Source: a virus
Virus record (IMG/VR): IMGVR_UViG_3300043803_002720
Span: 1 to 20,416 of that record
Strand: one strand, 5' to 3'
Length of the DNA stretch: 20,416 bases
Shown here: piece by piece, positions 12,605 through 18,968 of the stretch
Layout of the letters: every line of letters starts with the position of its first letter
Numbering within the stretch: the first letter of the stretch is position 1
The notes under the pieces: generated by a model
The model's input: the letters and a program-made list of their open reading frames with translations, nothing else
What the model was told of the DNA's origin: nothing
Database searches by the model: none
Translations under genes and position numbers: made by a program

Positions 12605-13108
12605 ATGAACAAAGCAGCTAAAATAAAATCCATTATTTCGGGAATCTTTAAAAATATTCCTGCTTATGTGGAAATTTACACCAAGGGAATGAAGGAAGCA
12701 ACCGAACACATGAAAGGATTGATTCCTGTTCCATTCGACACCAATAACGAATTCGATGAATTTATAAAAATTTACATCGACGTTATTTCAGAGGGAATTG
12801 CCGAAAATCGGAAATCTATAGAGCGTATCCTAAAAAGCGAATTGAAAGACCTTCCTCTCAAAGAGCTTGATTTCATTGAGACCGCTATCAACCCCGAAAT
12901 AATCAAGTCTATGACTAGGCTTAATTTTGCTCTGCTTCCCATTATGATGAGAATTGCGATGGGAACCTTGCAGAATGAAGCCTTCATGGAAAAAATGAGC
13001 GGGCTTGTAGAACTTGGTGCTGACTTTGACGTGGCCTCAAAACCCGTTAAAAAATACACCAAGCTCGGTAAAAGCGTAAAAATCAAAACATCTAAACGAA
13101 AGAACTAA
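12605..13108 (+). CDS. 167-aa helical protein, unknown
   Basis: Start chosen at ATG 12605 because GAAAGG sits at proper spacing; the upstream extension from 12548 is probably leader. MNKAAKIKSIISGIFKNIPAYVEIYTKGMKEATEHMKGLI... is all-helical in look, with many Met and Lys, and ends in a basic tail (KLGKSVKIKTSKRKN). A hydrophobic stretch (LLPIMMRIAMGTL) is too short and polar-flanked to call a membrane span. No recognised family. Confidence 0.7.
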   Translation: MNKAAKIKSIISGIFKNIPAYVEIYTKGMKEATEHMKGLIPVPFDTNNEFDEFIKIYIDVISEGIAENRKSIERILKSELKDLPLKELDFIETAINPEIIKSMTRLNFALLPIMMRIAMGTLQNEAFMEKMSGLVELGADFDVASKPVKKYTKLGKSVKIKTSKRKN

Positions 13109-13109
13109 T

Positions 13110-13292
13110 ATGAAAATATTGTTACTAATTGTAGTTTTAGCAAGTACCGCAATGGCTGGGTTGGTATTTAAATACCGATGTGGAACTTGCGGACTCTATG
13201 AAAACTATGCTTTCCCAGGATCCTATAAATGCCCTAGTGATAATGGTATTATGGTTCCTGTAGGAAACGACCCATTCAAGGGGTGTGATTAA
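13110..13292 (+). CDS. Small exported cysteine-rich protein, 60 aa
   Basis: MKILLLIVVLASTAMAGLVF is a clear signal peptide (likely cleavage after A-M-A, residue 16). The mature part is small: Y-R-C-G-T-C-G-L-Y-E-N ... Y-K-C-P-S-D-N-G ... F-K-G-C-D, with C-x-x-C and C-x-x-x-type pairs that look like a rubredoxin-style metal knuckle or two disulfides. Begins 2 bp after the preceding stop. An exported small zinc-ribbon-like protein from a phage is unusual; role unknown. Confidence 0.65.
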   Translation: MKILLLIVVLASTAMAGLVFKYRCGTCGLYENYAFPGSYKCPSDNGIMVPVGNDPFKGCD

Positions 13293-13300
13293 CTCCTGAA

Positions 13301-13399
13301 TTTGAATAGATAGCACACGAATTTTAAAGTGTTATTCGTGGCGGCTTCAACTGAGCTAGCTATCATTCAAACTCCCTGCTCCATGTGGATGTCAGGGAG
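13301..13399 (+). ncRNA. Compact structured RNA upstream of the SUMF1-like gene
   Basis: A 13-bp closing stem with one bulged A (13301-13314 with 13359-13371) holds a 7-bp hairpin CACGAAT/ATTCGTG (13316-13322/13334-13340) and a small GCT/AGC hairpin, forming a three-way junction. It is followed directly by a 7-bp hairpin CTCCCTG/CAGGGAG (13372-13378/13393-13399). No ORF fits here. It lies 90 nt before the ATG at 13489, so a 5' UTR element or small RNA. No known riboswitch class is recognised. Confidence 0.55.
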
Positions 13400-13488
13400 G
13401 CTTAATGCAGCCAGTGGCAATGTTTGTCGCTGATGGTCACAAGCCCATAAAATGCAGAGTGAGCAACCACAACAATAATACACAACAC

Positions 13489-14544
13489 ATGAAAAAATTA
13501 ATATATTTGTTTTTCTTGGCAATTACAGAATTTGCCGTAGGAGAAATAAACATTGAAACAGTTGTAATTGAAAACAGCGGGAACAGTGCAGATGTCCGCT
13601 CAGGAATGGGTGGAGTTTCTCACCGTTACGCTATAGGAAAATACGAAGTTACTGTTAAACAATACGCAGAGTTTTTAAATTCTATAGCAACAACCAACAC
13701 GGATAGTTGGATAGTTAACCTCTGGAATCCTGAAATGCAGTCGAACCCTAATATTGCAGGAATTGCACGAACTGGAAATGGAACAGCTGCAAATCCGTAT
13801 ATATACACTACTATAGGTGACGATACTCGACCTATAGCTTGTGTAAGTTGGTTTGATGCGGCGCGTTTTTGTAATTGGATGCATAACGGAGGAAACATTA
13901 ATTCAAGTACCGAAACAGGTGCCTATAATTTAAACGGAGCCACTACATCAGTTGTAGCTAAAAATTCCAATGCTAAATGGTATATACCTACTGAAAATGA
14001 GTGGTATAAGTCCGCCTTCAATAAACGCGAAGGTGGGTATTGGCGTTTTGCAAGTCAGAGAGACACAACTCCTGGTGCAGTTAATTATAGATACTCTGGC
14101 GGAAACACAGTATTTTATGCAGCCACAGGATCATCAGCATGGGCTCCCGTAAGCTATATTATGCCTGTGGGAACCTTTGGAAGTCAAAGTAGTTGGGGCA
14201 CCCTCGACCAAAGCGGTAATCTAAACGAATGGGTAGATACACCCAATGGACCTGCTATACGAGGAGGCTCATGGTTTGACCATGATGAAAAGAGGTTAAG
14301 TATATATGGCAGTATCTCAGAGCAGGGCTACAATGAAAATATTTATACAGGTTTTCGTGTAGCTAAAAGTTCTGCTCCCGAGCCCGCTAATGGAATACTT
14401 ACACTCGAAGTGAGTAATGGTATTTCTTCAGGCTGGACAGAGATCAAACTCGACGCATCCATGATAACTCCAGAAGGTAAAATTAATATTGGTACCCTAA
14501 CTAGTGATGCTGAGTTTTACCGGTTAAAAGTTGAAGCAAAATAA
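13489..14544 (+). CDS. Exported SUMF1/FGE-sulfatase fold protein (catalytic Cys absent)
   Basis: 351 residues. Start moved to ATG 13489 because MKKLIYLFFLAITEFAVG is a signal peptide and the leader ACCACAACAATA precedes it. Domain layout is the SUMF1 (formylglycine-generating enzyme/C-type lectin-like) fold: Y-A-I-G-K-Y-E-V-T-V-K-Q-Y-A-E-F-L-N, 'ACVSWFDAARFCNWM', W-Y-I-P-T-E-N-E-W-Y-K-S-A, G-T-L-D-Q-S-G-N-L-N-E-W-V, and A-I-R-G-G-S-W. True FGE has catalytic cysteines after G-G-S-F/W; here it reads S-W-F-D-H-D-E, so no FGE activity. The C-terminus (I-T-P-E-G-K-I-N-I-G ... F-Y-R-L-K-V) is like exported proteins of Verrucomicrobia and Planctomycetes. Likely a binding protein displayed outside the cell or on the virion. 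Confidence 0.85.
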   Translation: MKKLIYLFFLAITEFAVGEINIETVVIENSGNSADVRSGMGGVSHRYAIGKYEVTVKQYAEFLNSIATTNTDSWIVNLWNPEMQSNPNIAGIARTGNGTAANPYIYTTIGDDTRPIACVSWFDAARFCNWMHNGGNINSSTETGAYNLNGATTSVVAKNSNAKWYIPTENEWYKSAFNKREGGYWRFASQRDTTPGAVNYRYSGGNTVFYAATGSSAWAPVSYIMPVGTFGSQSSWGTLDQSGNLNEWVDTPNGPAIRGGSWFDHDEKRLSIYGSISEQGYNENIYTGFRVAKSSAPEPANGILTLEVSNGISSGWTEIKLDASMITPEGKINIGTLTSDAEFYRLKVEAK

Positions 14545-14556
14545 GTAACAATCACT

Positions 14557-14609
14557 TCAGCCCATTCGTGAGAGTGGGCTGATGTGTCTAGTCGCAATCA
14601 TGTGACTAG
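14557..14609 (+). terminator. Tandem hairpins in the intergenic gap
   Basis: First TCAGCCCA with TGGGCTGA (14557-14582, 8 bp), then CTAGTC with GACTAG (14588-14609, 6 bp). No T run, so they may stop ribosomes or nucleases, or act as a 5' cap-like structure of the next gene, whose leader ACCACAACAAAACC follows at once. Confidence 0.5.
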
Positions 14610-14626
14610 CAAACCACAACAAAACC

Positions 14627-14896
14627 ATGAGTAATAAAATAAAAAAAGCCAAAGAACTTTATCATGTTTTTCGTATTGTCGAAGAAAAAAACAATAAACA
14701 CTACTTTGATTACGACGAAACATTCGACACATATGAGAAAGCAGAAAAATATGTTTCAAGTATGTGCAAAAGATATACCGACGATTATTCTGATGCTGAG
14801 GAATCGTATACATTTGAATTGGTTATTCTGAAAGAGGTAAAAAACGTTCGTGGAGAGGTAAAAGTTAAAAAAATCAGAGAAGTTATTTTATCTTAA
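14627..14896 (+). CDS. 89-aa charged protein, unknown
   Basis: MSNKIKKAKELYHVFRIVEEKNNKHYFDYDETFDTYEKAEKYVSSMCKRYTDDYSDAEESYTFELVILK... A beta-alpha-beta pattern (Y-H-V-F-R-I-V-E ... D-T-Y-E-K-A-E-K-Y-V ... Y-T-F-E-L-V-I-L-K) suggests a ferredoxin-like small fold. CA-rich leader and preceding double hairpin. No known family assigned. Confidence 0.65.
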   Translation: MSNKIKKAKELYHVFRIVEEKNNKHYFDYDETFDTYEKAEKYVSSMCKRYTDDYSDAEESYTFELVILKEVKNVRGEVKVKKIREVILS

Positions 14897-14943
14897 AACA
14901 AAGTATTTACCCTAAACCACAACCTAGAAAGAAAACCACATAT

Positions 14944-16017
14944 ATGCCTGAAACAATAGACAAGATGAAACAGGCTTCCGACATGCTGCTCAAGGCAGCG
15001 GTGAAGGGAGTCTACGACCTCCAAAAACTCCGTGTTAGCATGGGGAATCGCCTGGTAGCACAATTCAAAGTTAAACTTGGTTATGTCCCTGGAACCAAGG
15101 AGGAAGACACGTTGGACGAGGAGGCAACCGAAACCCTCGACAATATCCGTTCTAGCTATAAAAAGCTTACGGATGGTATCAAGAAAGAGCTTCCTGCTAA
15201 AAAGCAGTTTAAGGCCGAGGGTATCATCCACGAATATGCTGAATTGGTGATGGTTCACCAATACATGTCGATGGAACGTCAGGAGGAGAGTCTCTTTCGC
15301 AAGATCGAGGATCTCCTGGAAGATCATCCGCTCTGGACCTCATTCCTCTCCCCAATCAGAGGATGTGGACCTGCCTTGGGTGCAGCAATCATCGCCAGCA
15401 TCGACATCACCAAAGCCGAATACCCCAGCTCGCTCTGGAAATATTGCGGCTTTGATGTAGTGCACGTTGGTCGCCAAGGAAAGAAGGGAATCGTTTCTAC
15501 CAACTTGAGAGAGGTGGAAGATTTCGATGCACTTATGGAGGACAAAACTACTGTTTCTCTCGTCAACCGCAACGACTTTAAAAAGTTGGGTGTGTTGACT
15601 ACTGGAGACATGGAATGGTCTTCTGAGGGGCGCAGAAAGAGGATGGACCACATGGTGGACCGTTGCCTCCTGAATCAGGACGGTGAGGTGGTGAAGACTT
15701 GGAAGAGCCTTCCCTACAACCCCTGGTTAAAGAGTCGTCTCTGGCTTCTCGGTAATAGCTTTCTCCGTTGCGGGAACGCGCATTACAGAGAAGTCTACGA
15801 GAACAGGAAGAATCGTTCCCTGAACCACCCCAAGTGGCAGAACGAATCCAAGAAACATATTCATGATGACGCACTCCGTTACATGATCAAGCGCTTCCTG
15901 GTAGACCTCTACAAGGCCTGGCGTCCTTTGGAAGGTCTCCCTGTTGCCCCTGAGTATTCAGAGGCAAAGCTGGGACTCAAGCACAAGAGTGCCCAGAAAT
16001 ACGCCCAAGCAGCCTAA
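14944..16017 (+). CDS. tasA: Tas-like protein (IS110/Nop-type domain), TIGR-Tas effector candidate
   Basis: 357 residues. Residues 1-130 are helical with no D-x-x-x-K/DEDD RuvC motifs as in IS110 transposases. Residues 138-170 (I-R-G-C-G-P-A-L-G-A-A-I-I-A-S-I-D ... S-S-L-W-K-Y-C-G-F) match the C-terminal Transposase_20/Nop-related region, followed by G-R-Q-G-K-K-G-I; 253-262 (W-K-S-L-P-Y-N-P-W-L) and the helix near 305-327 (H-I-H-D-D-A-L-R-Y-M) complete it. The catalytic Ser expected in IS110 is not seen, nor any HNH motif. The next 113 bp lead to an array of 36-bp units, the partner expected for Tas proteins of TIGR-Tas systems (family knowledge, recalled, not checked). GC content is visibly higher than in the neighbours, suggesting recent transfer. 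Main alternative: an IS110-like relic. The symbol tasA is provisional. Confidence 0.78.
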   Translation: MPETIDKMKQASDMLLKAAVKGVYDLQKLRVSMGNRLVAQFKVKLGYVPGTKEEDTLDEEATETLDNIRSSYKKLTDGIKKELPAKKQFKAEGIIHEYAELVMVHQYMSMERQEESLFRKIEDLLEDHPLWTSFLSPIRGCGPALGAAIIASIDITKAEYPSSLWKYCGFDVVHVGRQGKKGIVSTNLREVEDFDALMEDKTTVSLVNRNDFKKLGVLTTGDMEWSSEGRRKRMDHMVDRCLLNQDGEVVKTWKSLPYNPWLKSRLWLLGNSFLRCGNAHYREVYENRKNRSLNHPKWQNESKKHIHDDALRYMIKRFLVDLYKAWRPLEGLPVAPEYSEAKLGLKHKSAQKYAQAA

Positions 16018-16033
16018 CGGCTAGCCGCTCACA

Positions 16034-16061
16034 GCTCCCAGGGTGTCGAAGCCCTGGGAGC
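16034..16061 (+). terminator. 10-bp perfect hairpin between tas and array
   Basis: GCTCCCAGGG with CCCTGGGAGC, 8-nt loop TGTCGAAG, preceded by the palindrome CGGCTAGCCG (16018-16027) right after the tas stop. No T run follows, so it may be a processing or leader structure of the array transcript, or a weak terminator isolating tas from the array. Confidence 0.55.
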
Positions 16062-16129
16062 ATAGAGCTCTACTTTGTAACACTTTCATGGCGTGGTTAC
16101 GTCATGTTGTGGTTACCAATACGAACAAG

Positions 16130-16676
16130 ACACCCAAATAGAACCAGTGGATCATGAGCTTCACGACACCCAAAAAAAGAAGTTAGTCATGCGGAGGAAG
16201 ACACCCAGTGTTTAATAACGAACCATCTCTAATTATACACCCAGACCGGCCCAGTGAATCAGAAGCTCCCATACACCCAGAAAATCTCAGTGAATCATAG
16301 TGTGGTATACACCCAAATGAACGAAGTGAGTCAGGGAGAAGTATTCACCCATAGAGCCGAAACGCACCATTTGTGTATAGACACCCAGATAGACGAAGTG
16401 AATCAAAGTATCCGAGACACCCAGCTCGCGAAAGTGAGCCTTTAGGCGGCATACACACATTCAAACACAGCGTATCAAGGAGGAGCAGACACCCACTCAT
16501 AGAGAAATGCGTCAGAGGCGACCAGTCACCCTAAATCAACCAGCGAATCAATATTTGGTAGACACCCAAACCCTGGGAGTGAATCATTGTTCGCAAGTCA
16601 CCCATCCACGAAGAATGAGACGAAAGGCAAAATACACCCAACCACGCTTAACGAGTCAGGAACACTTTGACACCCG
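16130..16676 (+). repeat. TIGR-type array: 15 units of 36 bp plus a closing edge
   Basis: Edge block ACACCCA (variants TCACCCA, ACACACA, TCACCCT, ACACCCG) begins at 16130, 16166, 16201, 16237, 16273, 16309, 16345, 16381, 16417, 16453, 16489, 16526, 16562, 16598, 16634 and 16670. Spacing is 36 except one 35 (unit 2) and one 37 (unit 11). Sixteen nt after most edges is a loop block AGTGAATCA (variants AGTGAGTCA, AGTGGATCA, AACGAGTCA, AGCGTATCA). Between are 9 variable nt (for example AATAGAACC, GACCGGCCC) and, after the loop, 11 nt of which the last two are nearly always A then G/T, leaving 9 free. So edge-9, spacer-9, loop-9, spacer-9. All spacers differ. The two quasi-ORFs here (16254, 16507) are by-products of a period divisible by three. 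Confidence 0.85.
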
Positions 16677-16707
16677 AAAAAACCTAGCGTAACTTAATTT
16701 TTTAATC

Positions 16708-17268
16708 ATGGATAAAGAACGAGCAAAGAAGACTTTTTACAAAGTCCGGAGAGAATTAGGGGAGTTAGGAATACTCCCATTAATGCAGGATGTGAAATTA
16801 CACATTTCTGTATGGAGTCGGTATGTCTTGGGAGCCCGTGGATTTGTATACGATGAGGGTGTTCCACCCATGATGCGTATACTGGGCTTTCGTGGTGGTA
16901 TTATATACATTGCCAATGACATGACCAACGACAAGACCCTACTCAGTGTTATACGGCATGAATTTGCACACATCTGGGCATGGGCTAATCCCCGATTCCT
17001 GAAGCGCCCCTGGTTCAGGGAGGCTTTTGGAGATTCATACTTTTCCAGTAGGAGAAGTGGAAAAGTAAAATATTTCGAATTGTCAAAGTTCTATCTCACC
17101 CACGGTTCGGCATATGCACTCACCAACCCTGCCGAAGATTTTGCCGAGACATTCGAATTATACCTTAAACACAAAAACAATCTTGAGAGATTCCGCCACC
17201 GCCCAGGCCTCTACAAGAAATTAAAAGCTGTTAAACGGGCAATAAGGGAACAAGGAGAAAAATTATGA
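16708..17268 (+). CDS. HExxH zinc metallopeptidase-like protein
   Basis: 186 residues. S-V-I-R-H-E-F-A-H-I-W (His84, Glu85, His88) is a zincin motif; a third ligand may be in 'WFREAFGDSYF' or 'NPAEDFAETFELYL', the latter resembling the E/D-x-x-A-E-x-F segment of phage-encoded zincins. No signal or membrane segment, so a cytosolic or virion-associated protease, or an inactive relative. Starts 31 bp after the last array edge and translationally overlaps the next gene (ATGA). Confidence 0.78.
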   Translation: MDKERAKKTFYKVRRELGELGILPLMQDVKLHISVWSRYVLGARGFVYDEGVPPMMRILGFRGGIIYIANDMTNDKTLLSVIRHEFAHIWAWANPRFLKRPWFREAFGDSYFSSRRSGKVKYFELSKFYLTHGSAYALTNPAEDFAETFELYLKHKNNLERFRHRPGLYKKLKAVKRAIREQGEKL

Positions 17269-17492
17269 GAAAAACCACTAAACTCACGAAAATAAAAAAC
17301 ACGAATTGTACTGGCTATAAAATTAAATATGATGAGGATGGTCGTCCTATAAGCATACGTGTTACTTCAGATAACGGTACAGTAGACTTGGACTCCATCA
17401 CTATGATGCAAGCCATTAACGATTGGGAAACTAATCCTAATGAAGATTTCACCTTTCCTCAAAAATATATATTCAACGTAGAGGCAAACTAA
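17265..17492 (+). CDS. 75-aa protein, unknown
   Basis: MRKTTKLTKIKNTNCTGYKIKYDEDGRPISIRVTSDNGTVDLD... Start by ATGA overlap, with the Shine-Dalgarno AAGGAG at good spacing. Beta-hairpin-like core (Y-K-I-K-Y-D-E-D-G-R-P-I-S-I-R-V). No known family; operon member behind the zincin gene. Confidence 0.7.
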   Translation: MRKTTKLTKIKNTNCTGYKIKYDEDGRPISIRVTSDNGTVDLDSITMMQAINDWETNPNEDFTFPQKYIFNVEAN

Positions 17493-17788
17493 TGTCGGCA
17501 GAAAAAATCATTAAAGAAATAGGGGAAATCGTAGAGGAACGCGACACCTGGAGGGACAAGGCCAACTACTGGGAAACCATGAGTCGGCACCACCAAGCTG
17601 AACGCGAACGGCTAGAAATGGAATTAGAAAAATATAAATGGCGACCTATTGAGACGTTCGATAATAGAATGTTTTCCATCATGAGCACAGGAATACCTGA
17701 CAGTGCCGAAGTAGTAAAGTACAAGGGTGATGTTCCTGAATGGGCCGCCATGTGGACTGCGCTTCCACCTATTCCAAGAAATATATAA
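17492..17788 (+). CDS. 98-aa protein with a DUF551-like C-terminus
   Basis: First 50 residues are a charged coiled helix (R-H-H-Q-A-E-R-E-R-L-E-M-E-L-E-K); then K-W-R-P-I-E-T-F ... V-V-K-Y-K-G-D-V-P-E-W-A-A-M-W-T-A-L-P-P-I-P, the W-x-P-I ... W-x-x-L-P-x-P pattern of small phage DUF551-type proteins with unknown role. TAATG overlap with the previous gene by one base. Confidence 0.72.
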   Translation: MSAEKIIKEIGEIVEERDTWRDKANYWETMSRHHQAERERLEMELEKYKWRPIETFDNRMFSIMSTGIPDSAEVVKYKGDVPEWAAMWTALPPIPRNI

Positions 17789-17789
17789 A

Positions 17790-18005
17790 GTGCATCGTAA
17801 ACCCATACCTGGCTGGAGATCCTTCTTTTGCGATTGTGGGTATAGCTGGACTAGTGCTGTTCGTGACTGGTTGAGTCCTAGTCTCGAGCCGTGCCCACGT
17901 TGCTACGAGGAGGTGTTTCCCAAGGCCGAGGGTCCCGACCCCTCACTCAAAGTCGATAGTTCGGGAAATGTCTCAGGAAAAACAATAACACCAGCAATAA
18001 GATGA
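17790..18005 (+). CDS. Zinc-ribbon protein, 71 aa, GTG start
   Basis: The open frame extends upstream into the previous gene, but GTG 17790, one base after that stop, is the credible start (M-H-R-K-P-I-P-G-W-R-S-F-F-C-D-C-G). C-D-C-G ... P-C-P-R-C gives a four-Cys zinc ribbon around residues 14-40; the end is flexible and polar (V-D-S-S-G-N-V-S-G). Overlaps the next gene by ATGA. Small zinc-ribbon phage proteins of this size often bind nucleic acid; the target is unknown. Confidence 0.7.
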   Translation: MHRKPIPGWRSFFCDCGYSWTSAVRDWLSPSLEPCPRCYEEVFPKAEGPDPSLKVDSSGNVSGKTITPAIR

Positions 18006-18211
18006 CAGTAGCAGAACTAATAGAAAAACTGAAAGAACACCCACCAGAAACACTGGTGCTTGTTTCGGGTTATGAGGGAAATTATGATCCACTCAATGAA
18101 GTGAGACCAATCATGGTTCATCACGAACCCACAGAGCACTACTGGGACGGAGACTGGACCGACTGGCCGCCTGAAAAGAGCAACACGCCAGCAGTTCTAC
18201 TCCCACGGTAG
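18002..18211 (+). CDS. 69-aa small phage protein of the 'V.ELIEKL' type
   Basis: MTVAELIEKLKEHPPETLVLVSGYEGNYDPLNEVRP... resembles widespread small proteins (V-x-E-L-I-x-x-L-x-x-x-P-x-x-x-x-V-x-V-x-G-Y-E) of phages and bacteria with no assigned role. ATGA overlap with the zinc-ribbon gene. Tryptophan-rich C-terminal part (H-Y-W-D-G-D-W-T-D-W-P-P). Confidence 0.75.
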   Translation: MTVAELIEKLKEHPPETLVLVSGYEGNYDPLNEVRPIMVHHEPTEHYWDGDWTDWPPEKSNTPAVLLPR

Positions 18212-18222
18212 AAAAATTAAAA

Positions 18223-18828
18223 ATGAAGACACGCATGCCCAACATCTATGAACAGGCCTACCGAACGGTAGTGAGTCGTCCTGATGGAACAGACAAACTA
18301 GACATGGATTATGTTGTTCGAGTACAGGAAAGCAGGCGCAGACTTGTAAAAGAATACGCCTGGGCCATCCCTAATCGCACAGCAATTGATCTCATTGCTG
18401 AACACAGTCCCATTATAGAGTTGGGTGCCGGAACAGGTTACTGGGCTAATCTAGTAACTATTCGTGGTGGAAGAGTAGAGGCTTATGATAAATTCCCTAG
18501 CAGGAATGAGTATAAGTTCGAGAAACGCCACTACAAAATTCAAGAAGGAGATGAAGCTGTCTTGGAATCTTATGATTCCAGCTATACACTCCTACTTTGC
18601 TGGCCCTGCTACGACACACCGTTTGCCTTCAATGCCCTCTCTAGATTCACGGGAAATACCTTGATCTATGTAGGAGAGGGACACGGTGGTTGTTGCGGGG
18701 ATAACCTATTCCACGAAACGTTAGATAACTGTTGGGATTTAACACATCGAGTAGAAATACCTCGGTGGCCCTTTATCCACGACAGCGTCTACATATACAG
18801 AAGGAAAAAAAATGAAATACTGGATTGA
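18223..18828 (+). CDS. SAM-dependent methyltransferase-like protein
   Basis: 201 residues. P-I-I-E-L-G-A-G-T-G-Y-W-A-N-L is a class I SAM-binding motif I, followed by V-E-A-Y-D-K (motif II acidic residue) and, further on, T-L-L-L-C-W-P-C-Y-D-T-P, in the place of motif IV (not D-P-P-Y, so not a standard DNA adenine methylase). Substrate unknown: DNA, RNA, protein or small molecule. First ATG used (MKTRMPN...), with A-rich sequence before it. It ends within the start of the membrane peptide. Confidence 0.8.
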   Translation: MKTRMPNIYEQAYRTVVSRPDGTDKLDMDYVVRVQESRRRLVKEYAWAIPNRTAIDLIAEHSPIIELGAGTGYWANLVTIRGGRVEAYDKFPSRNEYKFEKRHYKIQEGDEAVLESYDSSYTLLLCWPCYDTPFAFNALSRFTGNTLIYVGEGHGGCCGDNLFHETLDNCWDLTHRVEIPRWPFIHDSVYIYRRKKNEILD

Positions 18829-18904
18829 AATCACGGTGGCAGCACTCTTCACATTTTTTGTGGGATTGTTTGTTGCTAGCGTTACTGTCCTAAAGGACAA
18901 GTAG
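18812..18904 (+). CDS. 30-aa membrane peptide
   Basis: ATG 18812 lies inside the end of the methyltransferase gene in another frame, with AAGGA upstream. M-K-Y-W-I-E-I-T-V-A-A-L-F-T-F-F-V-G-L-F... is one transmembrane helix with a short K-D-K tail. The strong terminator begins 4 bp after its stop, which supports it as the last gene of the unit. Confidence 0.55.
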   Translation: MKYWIEITVAALFTFFVGLFVASVTVLKDK

Positions 18905-18907
18905 AAC

Positions 18908-18941
18908 AAAAGGGGAAAAGTAATATTTTCCCCTTTTTTTT
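18908..18941 (+). terminator. Very strong rho-independent terminator
   Basis: AAAAGGGGAAAA pairs perfectly with TTTTCCCCTTTT (12 bp), loop GTAATA, and an eight-T run. Closes the tas-downstream operon. Shares TTTTTTTTAGCTAT with the one at 12455. Confidence 0.93.
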
Positions 18942-18968
18942 AGCTATTGGAAAAGCTATACTTCTACT

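Noticed and set aside
14944-16017. Intact IS110 insertion sequence with bridge RNA
   Set aside because: No DEDD N-terminal domain or catalytic serine motif seen and no element ends noted; the neighbouring repeats point elsewhere.
16130-16676. CRISPR array
   Set aside because: No repeat longer than 9 bp, two variable stretches of 9 nt per unit and no cas genes in the window.
16254-16692. Two repeat-protein ORFs (63 and 61 aa) inside the array
   Set aside because: The apparent 12-residue repeat (x-T-Q-x-x-x-V-N) exists only because 36 is divisible by three; there are stops and frame changes in the row, no ribosome sites, and conservation is in DNA blocks rather than codons.
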